Positions 12,645 to 24,169 of a DNA stretch of 64,000 bases are shown piece after piece (within the stretch, counting starts at the first letter, position 1; the number at the start of each line of letters is the position of its first letter). The notes under the pieces were generated by a model that ran no database searches, was not told the DNA's origin, and saw nothing but the letters and a program-made list of their open reading frames with translations. Source of the stretch: Rhyzopertha dominica (Eukaryota; Arthropoda; Insecta; Coleoptera; Bostrichidae); NCBI GenBank assembly GCA_025024175.1, contig QCXZ01000001.1, positions 28,576,942-28,640,941 on the forward strand. Direction: 5' to 3'. A program made the position numbers and the translations under genes.

Positions 12645-12718
12645 AAAATTACGTCTATGCCACGTCACCTGCGCCACAGATTGTTCTGACGCAGGCGACA
12701 TGGCATAGAAGTAATTTT
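12645..12718. repeat. compact hairpin, 31-bp arms with 12-nt loop
   Basis: The left arm (12,645-12,675) and right arm (12,688-12,718) are reverse complements at about 27 of 31 positions, separated by 12 nt. The arms read AAAATTACGTCTATGCCACG inward and are GC-richer than the surroundings. The size would suit a small foldback MITE or a pre-miRNA-like transcript. The sequence alone does not decide between them. Confidence 0.8.
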
Positions 12719-13325
12719 GTTGTCACTAATACTCCAAGTTCCAATGACGGCTTGTTCTGCTAGTTGCGAAATAATAGCGTTGTTGTTTTCATTATTGAAT
12801 GTCCAGATTATTAGATGGAAGACAAACTTATCACAGGAATCAGAACATCACCACCAGGCTTAGGATAGTTGCGTGTATTTACCCAGTGACATATTTTTAA
12901 TTTTATTCCGAAGATGAGATCTCAAAAAATAGGCAAGCGTAAACAAATAAAATAGGTCCCAAAATTTTGCTTATTTTATACATAAAAATACACAAACAAT
13001 TTCAACTCAATGCAAAAGCAGGATAATACATGAACATTAATGTTACACATAAATAAAAATGTGCTGAATCGCATTATATCGACTGCTAACCGCAGTTCAA
13101 AAACTTTATTTATTAACTGCACTACAACTCCAGGCTGTAGCAGTGTCCTAGACAAAAGACAAAAGATACAATGCAGGTTTAGATGGGTCGCATCACGCAA
13201 ACATACATTTTTACATGAAAAAAAAATTGCAGAATGGATGGCATCATTCAATAAATAAAAAGCATGTTTGTTTCGTGAACATTTGATCATTGAGAAGGGA
13301 GTTAGTTTAGCCTGACAGAAAAATT
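12719..13325. other. AT-rich spacer
   Basis: Short frames are open on both strands over 12,976-13,290 without any recognisable similarity. Nothing else was seen. Confidence 0.35.
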
Positions 13326-13329
13326 AGGA

Positions 13330-13900
13330 GCTGAGTAAAAAAATCTATATCAGATCAGTGCATCACACAGAAAGAACTTAAATAAGAATATGTCCTGTGC
13401 CCCACACTGTTCAATATAACAGACGAAGTGCTACTAGAAAACAAAACCAAAGCATAATGAATACATGACGGATACATGAACATACAATGATTTACAAAAA
13501 GAGAACGTGCATTTGCAGATGATGTTATAAATTTTTGCAAATGGCGAAGAAGATAGTTATGGATTCCTAAATTGTGGATGGAAGTGGTAAACGAATATAC
13601 CATGTCGACAAGTTAGATGAAAAGAATGATGAAGATAGGCACAAAGCACTCATACAGGTGAAATAAAGGTAGAGATATTTGATGAACTTCAATATCTCGG
13701 AATTACTGCATAGAGAAACTGGAGTTAAAATACTAAGAGTATGAATATTCAGGAACGGACATTAAGTTCCAAAGACTAGCAAATATAATAGCACATTAAT
13801 CAACATTTAAACCCACCTACCCTGCGGTAGCCAGTCATAGGTACTTGAGCGTCTGAAAAGTGCAGTACAGGCCACATAAATAAATATCTGTGACAGGTTG
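13330..13900 (+). pseudogene. LINE reverse-transcriptase fragment, heavily decayed
   Basis: Split over frames on the plus strand are the hallmarks of a LINE RT core. There is 'NITDEVLLENKTK', as in the segment after the PQG box. The catalytic box 'FADDVI' lies at about 13,513-13,530, then 'MEVVNEYTM' and 'FDELQYLGIT' (the segment usually read as F-KYLG). Stops and indels break every frame. There is no endonuclease, ORF1 or tail. It resembles the RTE/BovB-like or related 'endonuclease-reverse transcriptase' type, but the fragment is too short to place firmly. Confidence 0.55.
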
Positions 13901-14313
13901 TGGGGATCAATAGAAGGGACATAAAGTGCGAGACCATCGTGTGTAAAAGCAACTCATCGAAGTTTGGTACTATCGCAACTGAAATGATTCAATCATTTGT
14001 GTAAAATGGACAAGGACAATAACATTTAGAAAGCTATAGTAATTACAATGGACATCCATTGCAAAAAATTATAGGAAAGAAAGGACAAGCCCTTGGGATA
14101 CTTGACGAATGACGCAGATGAGTTGTTTACAAACCAAGAGGGTTAGAATAACAACTACCTTTAACAACAACAATGGGACGTTTTCTCTTCTCTATTTTAA
14201 GCTAAAATCAACTCTGTTTTTAAAATCTAAACCAATCATGTACCTCAATTTAAGATGTTGTCATGGTTACTGGGTTAATTTTAGCTAACATCAACTTTAA
14301 TAAAGAGAAGAGA
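13901..14313. other. spacer flanking the microsatellite
   Basis: Non-coding. TTCTCTTCTCT at about 14,185-14,195 and its complement AGAGAAGAGAA near 14,304-14,314 form an 11-bp inverted pair on the left side of the AAT tract. Confidence 0.4.
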
Positions 14314-14373
14314 AATAACAATAACAATAACAATAATAATAACAATAACAATAATAATAATAATAACAATAAC

Positions 14374-14429
<56 letters not shown>
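14314..14429. repeat. (AAT/AAC)n microsatellite, about 115 bp
   Basis: An uninterrupted trinucleotide tract, with mixed AAC and AAT units on the left and pure AAT on the right. It stops exactly where the R4/Dong-like element begins. Long poly-Asn, poly-Leu, poly-Ile or poly-Tyr frames across it are translation artefacts. Confidence 0.97.
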
Positions 14430-14565
14430 GTCTCCCAAAACTCATTCCAACGTCCCCGTTGTGGGAGGTGGACAACGACTAAGCCTGCCTGGTACCGCAA
14501 CATGGATTAGCAGCCCATGCAGTGTGAAATACTGCTCTAATAAAACATAAGAATAGGTCAAGGCG

Positions 14566-15051
14566 GTGCAGGAGAGCGAGCTGCTCCTGTTGGGAACCGT
14601 CGTGATGCTCAGCTCGCAACAGATTACAACCCAGCAACGAACAACGGACCAGAACTCGCTGGAAGTGATTTGCAGGACATCCGCCCAGCAACCACCAACA
14701 GATAAAGCACGACAGCGGATGAAATGGACGCGCGAAATCAACAAAATCCTTCTCCTCTGTTACTTCAAAGTCACCAATCTACAACAGAACACGACGGTAT
14801 ATCGAAGTCAGTTATATCAGGTCTTCACAAAAATCTACCCAGAACTTAGAAAAATGATCACAGAACAACGACTATCTGATCAAATTCTAGTTTTAATACG
14901 AAACAATAGAATACCACCAGCAAAAAAAGAAAAAATAAGAAGAGAAGCAGCACAAATACAATTTTTGGGTTCACTCCCACTACACACACAAACAGAACTA
15001 CCGGAACCATTAACAACACAATCCCTACAGCCTAAAAGAGAAACCAGATGA
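14566..15051 (+). pseudogene. N-terminal ORF fragment of the R4/Dong-like element
   Basis: This 161-codon open frame is the longest uninterrupted piece of the element. From about residue 52 it matches the conserved N-terminal module of R4-clade ORFs (Trp-Thr-Arg-Glu start, then a helical 'ELRKMITEQRLSDQI' block). In intact relatives this region precedes the RT and probably aids nucleic-acid binding. The Met used is only the first in the frame; the true start is unknown because the 5' end is not conserved. Confidence 0.6.
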
Positions 15052-16378
15052 GTAACATCCCAACCAATCAATCAGATAGATTAAATTTTAAATGAAATTT
15101 ACACTCAGTACCAAGGAACAGGCCCATCATCTAGACCATTCATTATCCAAACACAAGACGCGCAGAATATCAGGAGCACCACTCAAACAATAAACAGCAT
15201 CATATTTGGGATTTGGGAATCAAACAACAGCATAGACATAGAAGAGCTCCTTACTCTCGTATACTGCGGAATAGTAACAACAGCGCGAATACACAAGAAA
15301 CCCAATAAAAACAACTCAACCAAAAAAAAAGAACGGCAGCACCTCCATGGCAACATAGACTTCAGAAGAAGATAACAAAGCTAAGAAAAGAAATTGGTAT
15401 CATTACACATCATTTGAAAGGCAACCTACAAAAGAGCCCAATGAAACATACCTATTAGCAGAAAACGGTTCAAGAGAAATAACAGAAATACTAGACACCA
15501 AAGAACAACAATTACAGGCACAATGAAAGAGACAAGCAATATAAGAGCTACCAAAGAAAACAGGAAAACTAATTGTAGCACAAATCAAAAGGTATTCTAC
15601 AGATCCCTCCAAACAAACGAGCAGAAAATAAACAATCCACCACCAATAACAGAACTAAAAACTTCTTGGCTAATATTTGGTCGCGAGCAGTAGAACTCAA
15701 CAGAGAAGCACAATGGATAACACAAGAAGAAATCACACAGCAGGCAGACACAATACCCATGCCAAACATAACAATCACACTAGAAGATATCAAAGCTTCC
15801 TTATCCCGGGCACATAACCGGAAAGACCGGATGACGACGAAATTCAGAACTTCTGGCTAAAATCATTCCCAAGCATCCACCAACCACTAGCAAACATATT
15901 CCAAAAGCTTATACAAGGAGCCGAAACCATTCCTTCTTTCCTAACACAAGGAATCGCAAAATCATTTAAATATCGTCCAATAACGAGTCTATTAAAAGCC
16001 TATAAGCTACTAACACTAATCACACCAAAAATCACCCACCTAGAAAACAATAACATCGTAATAGCAGAAGAGCAAAATGGGTGCTGTAGAGGGTCCAGAG
16101 GTTGCAAAGAGCAACTAGTTATAGATACAGAAGTACACACTCAAGTTAAATTAAAACATAAGGCTATGTAACATAGAAAATCCAGCACCAAGTCACGCAA
16201 TTTCTTCAGACAATCATGTCAACATGGAAACAATCCTGAACAAAACCAAAACACAAAGCATCCGCATCGAACCCATCCAAATCAATTAGCGAAGGTAGAC
16301 TCCCTCAGTACGCTCTGGTTTTGTATCGCATTCAGTCCCCTGTCGAACCTTCTCAACAAAACAAAAGACGGTTACAAC

Positions 16379-16878
16379 ATGACAGGCACAGATCCTCATA
16401 CCATTTCACATCTGCTATACATGGATGAATTAAAGCTATACGCATCAACTAGAAAACAACACAACAACCTTGCCAAAGTCACAGAAACCTACAGCAAAGA
16501 GATTCAGATGAAACTGGTGATAAATAAATGTAAAATAAACAGCATTATAAATGGAAAACATTTTATACAGGAAGAATACAATTTACGAGATTCAAACATT
16601 TGACAGAATATAAAGTGGGTGAGACATACAAGTACCTGGGACCTACAGAAAACAGGAACCCATACAATATTAAACGACAATTAAAAAGCGAATACAAAGA
16701 CAGAATCAAACAAATTTTCAAAACGGAGCTGTCCGGTCGAAATAAAGTGAAAGCAACCTATGCAGTACCCGTCCTGACATACCCATTTGGCGTTATAAAA
16801 CGGAGTGATACAAAATTAGAACTAAACAGGTTGGCAAGGACTGCTTGTAGTAAGTACCGAATACACCATATACAATAG
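16379..16878 (+). pseudogene. RT palm/thumb fragment of the R4/Dong-like element
   Basis: Two overlapping frames (16,379-16,603 and 16,600-16,878) together cover the catalytic box, 'ETYSKEIQMKLVINKCK' and the downstream 'ETYKYLG' thumb block. They are joined by a frameshift near 16,600. The catalytic second Asp is Glu (YMDE), so this copy would be inactive even if the frame were intact. Confidence 0.7.
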
Positions 16879-17867
16879 AGATTTACACTAAAAAGAAAAG
16901 GAGGTGGACAGCGACTTATAGACCTAAAGAAAAAACTACAAACAAATACATACACTCGGAGAATACCTCAAAACAAGTCCCCTACACCGAAGTATTATCA
17001 ACCTGACAACGTCAGCTACACCGCTCCAATTCAGCAATGAAACATTCTCACAGGATGACGTAAACGTAACAACCGATGCAGATAGCAAAATTGAAATCCA
17101 AAGCATGGCTCACCCGAAGTAATTTATTTGGAGAAACAGAAGATTTATAACAGCAATCCAGGATCAGATCATCACTAGACGCAACTACCAGAAATACATA
17201 ATCAAAGGCACCAATACACCTACAGACAAATGTAGTCTATGCCATACACAATCAGAAACAACAGAACACATAATCAGGGGATGCACCCTACTTGTTCCCA
17301 GAAATTACACTCAAAGGCACGAGACTTTTGGTAGAATTATTCATCAAGACATAACAAAGAAACATGCACTCATCGTCAACTATACACCCTACTAGAATTA
17401 TGAACCAGCTACCATAGTAGAAAATAACACAGCCAAGCTATACTGGAACCGAGATATCATCACAGACAAAACCATATCACACCACAAGCCAGACACTACA
17501 CTCATACACAAACCAACCAAAACTACATACCTAATAGAAGTATCCATACCAAACTCACCAAATCTACAGAAAAAAAAACACTGAAAAAAAACCAGAAATA
17601 CCTACCCATAGTAGAGGAATTAAAACAGATGTAGCACCAGGAAAATGTTAAAATCACACTAGTAATCGTTTCATCAACCGGATTTATACCAGAAACCTAC
17701 ATGACAGTCTCAAAGGCCTAGAACTGCCACCAAACCTATACATTTAGTCATTCTTCACACGTGTAATATCACAAGTCAAATTCTCAACATGCAATAGAAA
17801 GCGCACGCGCTTGGCTTAAGTCTGCGACTACGTTAAACACTGGGAAACACCCCGAGATCATAACCAG

Positions 17868-17881
17868 ATAATAATAATAAT
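17868..17881 (+). repeat. short (AAT)n at the 3' end of the R4/Dong-like element
   Basis: Four to five AAT units directly follow the element's 3' untranslated region. Together with the AAT tract before the 5' end, they suggest insertion into, or tailing with, an AAT microsatellite. Confidence 0.8.
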
Positions 17882-18720
17882 GCTGGATAGGGACATCTGG
17901 ATGGGACAAATGGGTTACGTTGAATCTCCTGGGTATTTGGAGAAACGGCAAATTTATTAGTGAGTTCACGGAATAGATCTTCTATTGGCACGATTGCGGT
18001 TTTTTTTTCGAAAAGTACGTTGTTGTTCGGATTAAATAGTGGATTTCTGGGATTTTGCCTTTTGGTAATTCTTCCAAGACACGTAGTTTCAACAGTATTT
18101 CGATTCATATTCCATATTCCAAGAGGGGTCTGCAAATTGCTTTGTAAATTTTGTTTGCCGTTTTAAGTTGGATGCCCAAGTTCTTATACCTCAGATTTCG
18201 AAAGTGGCTTGCGCAAGCACATGCCTATTCCTGACAGTTAAGGTATGCAGATTGAAGTTTATTTGTAATTCACCAGGATTCTTAAATATTTAGTGTGTTG
18301 ACTAGGCTTTATGTGAGTGTTGTTAATCCTTATAGTAGGGGAGTCAGGATGGATGTTGTGATTGGATTAGTTTTGACTTAATCAATCTCATCATCAATCT
18401 CCATTTATTAAACAATGTAAGAGTTGCATCCATCAGCGTTTGCAGCGAACTTATGGTGTCGTTTAAATGCGGCATATTGTAACACATAGGAAGTCGTCTC
18501 AGTGTGGCGACGATTTTGGATGTTATGGCTGTATACCTACATTAAATAATAAGGGGAACAGTGGCGAACCTTGTGGAACCCCTTGTAGCTGCCTGNACTA
18601 TACAAACATGTGGCCGTTTATTTTGTCTTGCAGGTTTCGGTTCTCAAAGAAACTTTGACGATCAGTTTCTTTTAGGTGCGTTTAACATTTTGTTTTGGAA
18701 AGTGTGACTACTTACGTGGC
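17882..18720 (-). pseudogene. LINE RT fragment (Jockey/R1-like), minus strand
   Basis: Read from 18,660 down, the pieces are 'FFENRNLQDKINGH', then the RT motif 'GVPQGSPLFPLLFN' (about 18,542-18,583). Next come 'LNDTISSLQTLMDATL', and 'IRINNTHIKPS' with its KYLRIL thumb block. Last is 'NTVETTCLGRITKRQNPRNP' with 'AIVPIEDLFRELTNKF' (17,833-18,135). The order and content match the RT-to-thumb part of insect LINEs. Several frameshifts separate the pieces and the catalytic FADD box is lost. It abuts the AAT tail of the R4/Dong-like element, which may have landed next to or inside it. Confidence 0.75.
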
Positions 18721-21035
18721 AGTTTAGATATTCACCAAAACCACTATAACGTTGCTTTTAATGGTCAGTTTGGTTACGTCCGTAGTTTTTTGGTAGCTTA
18801 GAGGCAACCTAAATCAACATGGGTAGCAGCTTCACATATAATTTTGTTAAGCGTATAACACGCGAAAGGGGCCCTCCACCGAACGGAAGCGCTGTTTTCC
18901 TTCCCATTACGATCCGGCTGGTTTTCTTTTAAGAGGAATTCTCTGCAATCAGGTTAAACTAGCACGAGTTCGTGATATTTGTTTTCGCCGTAATAATGGG
19001 AAAACAGATTCTGTCTTACGTGATTCCCCTACGCATCGCGACTGGGGGCGTGTAACGGGGAATAAAGAGAGCTCGAATTCCGCAACAATAATCCGGAAAT
19101 TGTGTGAATGGCATTGTGCTACGAGGCAGCCGGGACGTGAGCCTATAAATTAGTTTTAAATGTTATCTTGGTGCATAATGAATCGGCATTCCAGGAAGGG
19201 AGCAACTAGGGGATGCTGTTATGATGCGTTTACAATTGGCGTGACGTGTTTAACAGNAGAATACCGCTCGGTTATGTTGAATAAGCACCGTGTGGAAATG
19301 AGGACAACAGGGATAGTGCAAATAATGAATCCCGTTTTTAATTTATCATTTAAATAAATAATTAGGGTACACTAATTTTACAAGACCGTCTTCATTCAGA
19401 GGGAACAGTAGGCATGTGCGTGTTTAATATCTTATTTTCTCTTTGTGTAAACAAAACCACTATGCCAAGCCGTAGTTTTTATAATTTTTTTTTATAAATA
19501 TTTTATAAATTGTTGCCAAACAATAATAATTACATCTGTAAATTCTGTAGATATAAATTAATGTATAAGTAATATAAAATGAAGTCTTTTCTTTTCATTG
19601 TATAACTCTTCACTAGAAATATACTGTCTCACTAAAGTAAGAACACCCAGATGTACTTAGTTGAATACATTTTTGTACCTGAGGCTGGCTTATCCTTTAC
19701 AGGTAATGATACTAAAACGCTTTTACGGGTTGTTCTGCGTGGTTCTAGGAAGGCTGAATACGAAAAGCAGGTCTGATACTCTTTTGTTCTTTAATGGTTT
19801 ACTTACTTCATTCCAATAAACATATACCCTGTGTTTATTAAAATAGGACAATTATTCGATATTCTTATTTCTACATTAGTCGATATGCATATATTCTGCT
19901 TGAAATAAGTACTACAATCTCGAGCATATGTGTTTTAAACGCAAATCAAACTAACTTCTACAGATTGCTAAAATTTATCCCAATAAACACGTATATCTTA
20001 GTTAAATTGCAGCAATTATTAACCACGTCAGTTTTATATCTACTAGCCTCTCTCAATGTCTTTCTTTACCCTTAAGTCTTGTTTAAATGAGACGTAATTA
20101 ACAAGAATTTCTTAGTAACTACTTAGCGTGGTCTGCAATACCCATTTATAATTGCGGTATTCTAAAACAATAAATTTTCGTCATAATGTAAATGAGTATA
20201 ATATTTGCAAAAATACCATTTATTAATAATACTAGCCGACACAATTTTTATAACAAAGTTTAGCACATTGTTTTTACAATGATAGTACGTTTCCAATAAT
20301 AGAAAAAATATTAATACTAATACGTCTACTTCTCAATGGGTTCAGTAGACCCTATTACATTGGCAGGTCGTAAATTTATTAGGATGCCATTTGAATAGGT
20401 GTATTTTAAATCAAAGGTAACCTAAAATGGATTGTTTATGCCGTTAAACTTATTGAAATTAATGATTCTGTCAAATACCTAATTATTACAATGCACGAAA
20501 CTTGGGTAAATTAGCGACGACGTACAACACAGTGGTTCAAAAATGGAAAAGCTGACCTCGAAAGTGAATCAAAACAACTTTGACTGGTCGATTTGTAAAA
20601 GCAACAAAATGGATTCTACCACTGGGGGTTTCTAAAATTCAATTTTGAATCTCGGAATATTTTATCTCATTGACATATTTCTTTAAATAAACAATAACTT
20701 TGTGAAAAAGTATGGAAACAAAACTTTACTCAGTTAGTTTGACATATGGTAGAAGTTAATTATTACGCAGTATTCTGCCTAATAAAAACGTGCATATAAG
20801 TATCTAAAATACATTTTTCTACATTTCTAAAGAATTCAGCTACGCCTAGTTGCGGATTAATAAGGCAGCCGCATCATCCGTTTTCTTCACGCCAGAAACA
20901 ATGATCAGAAAATTGAAAAAGCTGGCTAAAATATGATGGCGTTATTGGAATTCCATAATTTTTAGTCTATCTAAGTTCTTAACGTCGCTAACTACGATAC
21001 TGAAATCAGAGTTTTAACTTCAAAGTGGCAGATCC
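18721..21035. other. non-coding stretch with a GC-richer island at about 18,830-19,330
   Basis: The island stands out from AT-rich flanks, holds no credible ORF and has no repeat partner in the window. It could be a conserved regulatory element. The rest, 19,350-21,035, is AT-rich with nothing recognisable. Confidence 0.35.
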
Positions 21036-21230
21036 AAATATGGCAGATGATTTTTCATGCAATAAGTCATACAGCATTTTTTGGCTACATTAAGGAAACG
21101 GCAAGGTGAGCAATTCCACCAAGACATAACAACAATGAAAATACACTAAAAAGAACGATGGAGTCCTGCCGTGATGGGTTATTACTGTAGGTTTTTGAGG
21201 GAGGATGTGACACCCCATAAAAGGAAAGTA
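21036..21230 (+). pseudogene. remnant of an unnamed repeat-borne arthropod protein
   Basis: One plus-strand frame reads 'GEQFHQDITTMKIH', a stop, then 'KERWSPAVMGYYCRFLREDV' and 'PHKRK'. This closely follows a sentence I know from many uncharacterised arthropod proteins: a Glu-Arg-Phe-His-Gln-Asp-Ile block, then Arg-Trp-x-Pro and Asp-Tyr-Cys-Trp-x-Leu-x-Arg-Asp. Weak upstream similarity may start near 20,870. The function of the family is not known to me. The copy has an internal stop and a frameshift near 21,105. Confidence 0.5.
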
Positions 21231-23510
21231 GGTTTAAAAAGCCCTTTTAGTGACATAATCGCATTTTCCTTGTATCATCGAGATGTATTTCATTTCATTT
21301 TAACTATAGAAGCTATAGATGTAAATCATTGTTAGACCAAGACCTGTCCAAAGAATCTGATCCAATGAGACGGTTTCGAATACGAGTATTTGTTTATTCG
21401 ATTTGCTTCATATTCGAATATCGAATACAAGGATTTTAAATTCTGACAGCACTAGTAGATATTAATTCATGGCCAGGTTTGTCTCATTCTAGCAATATTA
21501 CTTATACTCCGGGTAATTCTTCTAGGGCAAAATTATTTTTTGTGGCATCAGAATATATTATTATTTTAATTTAATGCAGACATAATGTAAATATTTTTTT
21601 AATGTTTCCAGAAATGATAACCAGAACAGCAATTGAAAGTTATGCCAAATATTAACTATTGTCAGTGAAAGAATAGCTGCTAGGTATTTATCTATTTATA
21701 TAAAGTTTGTAATTATTTGTCCAATATTTTTTTTGGAAAACTAACCCCTTTAGTCCGTTACCGTGCACGGACATATAAATGATCTTTACATAAGTTCTTT
21801 CTCACAGAAGAAGCCATATTAACAGGCATTCTGCATTCGCGAGAAGGATTTTGGAGTGATCGATCACCACTTTATCGTCGGCTATGCGCCTATTGACTTT
21901 CCGTTCCCGAAATAATATCACCGTGAAACTCGGTTCTTTCGATCACGACACATATCCGAGTATAACACAAACTTCGTATAGAGAACTTATCGTGTGGTGG
22001 TTAGCAGCAAAACTTCTGAGCAGGAGAAAGCGGAGAGGAGGAAATGTACAACGCTGCGATAACGCTCGTTGAAACTGCAGTTTTTTCTCGTTTGTCGGAT
22101 ATTAAGGCTCGTATCTGTCGGGCTTTGGATTAGGCACCGGCTGCGTTTGCAATGAGGAATATTGCGATAGGCCCTTTATTCGGCAGCCGCGTAATAGTTA
22201 AAAACAAGATTTTCTTGCAAGTTCCATTTGTATTGGTACGAATCAGGATTGTAATTAGATTTCAACACATTACTCCGGAAATAAATATGCGTCGTCCTAA
22301 AAAGCCATACTTTATTTAGAGATCATCGGGAAGTCTTTCAGCGACAAATGTCGGGGTTATAAAGAAACGTCACGCGGATTCATACTGCGTCGTTTTCTCG
22401 GTCGAATAAAACTTGCTCAGCAGATAACTTTCACGGGCAGCCGTGGAACAATGCGTTTACANTGCAACTGGNAATTCTTTGCTTCTGGGAGGAATAGGAA
22501 CAAAATTATTCCTGCGTTGAGTTTCCCACCGCAGTAACATTTGGAATCCGTTCCTCACAACTTCGGAATAACTGGGGTGTTGCAGTCGTTTGATGCAGAT
22601 AGTACTAGAATTATATATTTTTATTGTGTTTATTGTTAATTCCAATATATGATTAATTTGAAAATATAACTTGTGTCTTTTATTTAAGAAAGTTTTACAC
22701 ATTACACATAGTAAAATTGGCAATTTAAGAATAATAGCAAAGTATATTCGTTCAGGCAATTTTTTGCATTACTCGATGGTATTTCTTTTATAAACTTTAG
22801 TCACCCTTCAACAACGTGGCATCACGAACAAATGGCAAGAATTTAAATAACAGTATGACAGTGGTATAATTCTCAGTCGACGCGGGTTTTAATATTACAT
22901 AATTCATTACCCGTGACGGATTAACTGGTTATATGGATTTTACGTGCGAGTGCTCTCCATGGTGTCGATTTACATCCAGATTATTTTATTTTGTTTAATA
23001 ATGAATGCATTTCCAAAAGGGTGTTTTATTGATTCATTATGAAATATTTACGATTAATTGTTAACGATCTGTACGTGTTCGTTTGAACTGTAAACTTTAG
23101 TTACAAGGGCGACATAGTGTAACAATTAATAATAATTATGTTGTTACAAATAGGTAACTGCACATTTGTAAGTAGGATTTGTCGTTGCATAAGCAGTTAC
23201 TTACGCATGAGTAGGTCATTCTGGTTAGAGAACATCGTCGTTGTTAGACAGTTTTTGATTTGAAGAAAATTATTGCTCTTTATACTCTTAGTCAATTAGG
23301 ATTAATAATAAGAATTTTATTTAGGGGTGGTGAAACTAAATTTGAAAGCTAATTTTATTCTATACATTGCTTTTGCAAATCAGAAATCTATTCTAAATCT
23401 GAAAACGCTTCGAAGTCACATTTACAACAGCTGAGGCAAGAAAAGATGATTTATTTCAAACCCAGTCGGTTTGTGTTCGCTCGGAAACAACTACGTCTAC
23501 GATGAACTCA
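21231..23510. other. non-coding stretch with a GC-richer island at about 21,830-22,450
   Basis: The island contains balanced-composition sequence with short chance frames and no repeat partner, and is a candidate conserved non-coding element. The surrounding DNA is AT-rich. Nothing else was recognised. Confidence 0.35.
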
Positions 23511-23640
23511 GGTCTGAAGATGCTTACCACAGCAGTGGACGAAACGTCAGCGAAGAGGTAATCGCCACGACCACGGTTAACTAGCCAGTACCGACTCCGG
23601 CCGTGAAAGCCTTAAGAACTATACCATTGGGTAAAGTAAC
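23460..23640 (+). mobile_element. Penelope-like 3' tail fragment with hammerhead-like core
   Basis: A GC-richer block contains CTGAAGA (23,514-23,520), a CCAC/GUGG mini-stem and GAAACGTC (23,541-23,548). ACGACCACGG and CCGGCCGTGAAAGCC follow. The order CTGANGA, stem, GAAAC copies the core layout of hammerhead ribozymes, which Penelope-like elements are known to carry. Whether the flanking helices needed for cleavage are present is not clear. No PLE protein is encoded within this block; the minus-strand RT scrap 0.6 kb away is oppositely oriented. Confidence 0.5.
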
Positions 23641-24165
23641 GCATACGCTAATCTGCTTAATCGGCGATATCCGTGTCCGTGTCAATTATTCCAACCCTTT
23701 TGCTTTTTCATGCTATTTTCTGATTATCCTGTTGCTACATTGCTGTTTCTGTAATATGTAGTTAACTGGAGTAATGACGTATTTTATTTCTTTCGCCATT
23801 ACTTGCAGATGTTTCATGAATTTCATTTACTTTTCCAAGATTATAAAAATATATGGAAGAAAGACATAATCGACACTGGTAATGTATTGTTGCCTTATAA
23901 TAAACTTAGAAGCAAAGGAAGCATTGACCACAAACCATGTTATGCAACAGATTCATATTAGTGAATTCACACTTAAATCTACTTTAAGCGACATTGTAAG
24001 ATCATTGCAAAGGCTCGTACGTTCAAAATTACCAGACAACATGCAATGTGAAAAATAATCNATTACGAAATGATAAAAATTAACTCAAAATGCANAAGCC
24101 AGGANTATAAAATATTTAAGAGGTGTNTGGGAATGATTCTCTCTTAATTGTTTATGTTATACTGC
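23641..24165. other. AT-rich spacer
   Basis: No ORF or repeat recognised. Contains several N calls near 24,061-24,127. Confidence 0.4.
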
Positions 24166-24169
24166 AGAT

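Larger units (their letters stand above)
14430..17867 (+). mobile_element. R4/Dong-like non-LTR retrotransposon, decayed
   Basis: This is a site-preferring LINE with one ORF. The N-terminal part (14,566-15,051) carries 'MKWTREINKILLLCYF' and 'EQRLSDQILVLIRNN', typical of R4-clade proteins. RT blocks follow: 'YRPITSLLKAYKLLT' (about 15,970-16,015) and 'EEQNGCCRGSRGCKEQL' (about 16,068-16,118). A damaged PQGDSLS-like block precedes 'FCIAFSPLSNLLNKT' (about 16,325-16,365). The catalytic box reads YMDE (16,418-16,429) instead of YMDD. The C-terminal part has a CCHC-like 'CSLCHTQSETTEHIIRGC' (about 17,230-17,285) and then a restriction-like endonuclease ending 'KPDTTLI...TYLIEVSIP' (about 17,488-17,550). 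RT motif A is missing near 16,165-16,190, and many stops and frameshifts are present. AAT repeats adjoin both ends, matching the known TAA-repeat preference of Dong-type elements. Confidence 0.85.

Noticed and set aside
14250..14550. Frames encoding poly-Asn, poly-Leu, poly-Ile and poly-Tyr
   Set aside because: They are translations of the AAT/AAC microsatellite and have no other coding signal.
20505..20640. Possible second mariner fragment (a W-F-K-N-G-K-A-D-L-E-like string)
   Set aside because: The resemblance to the mariner N-terminus is a few residues with stops on each side; not enough to call.
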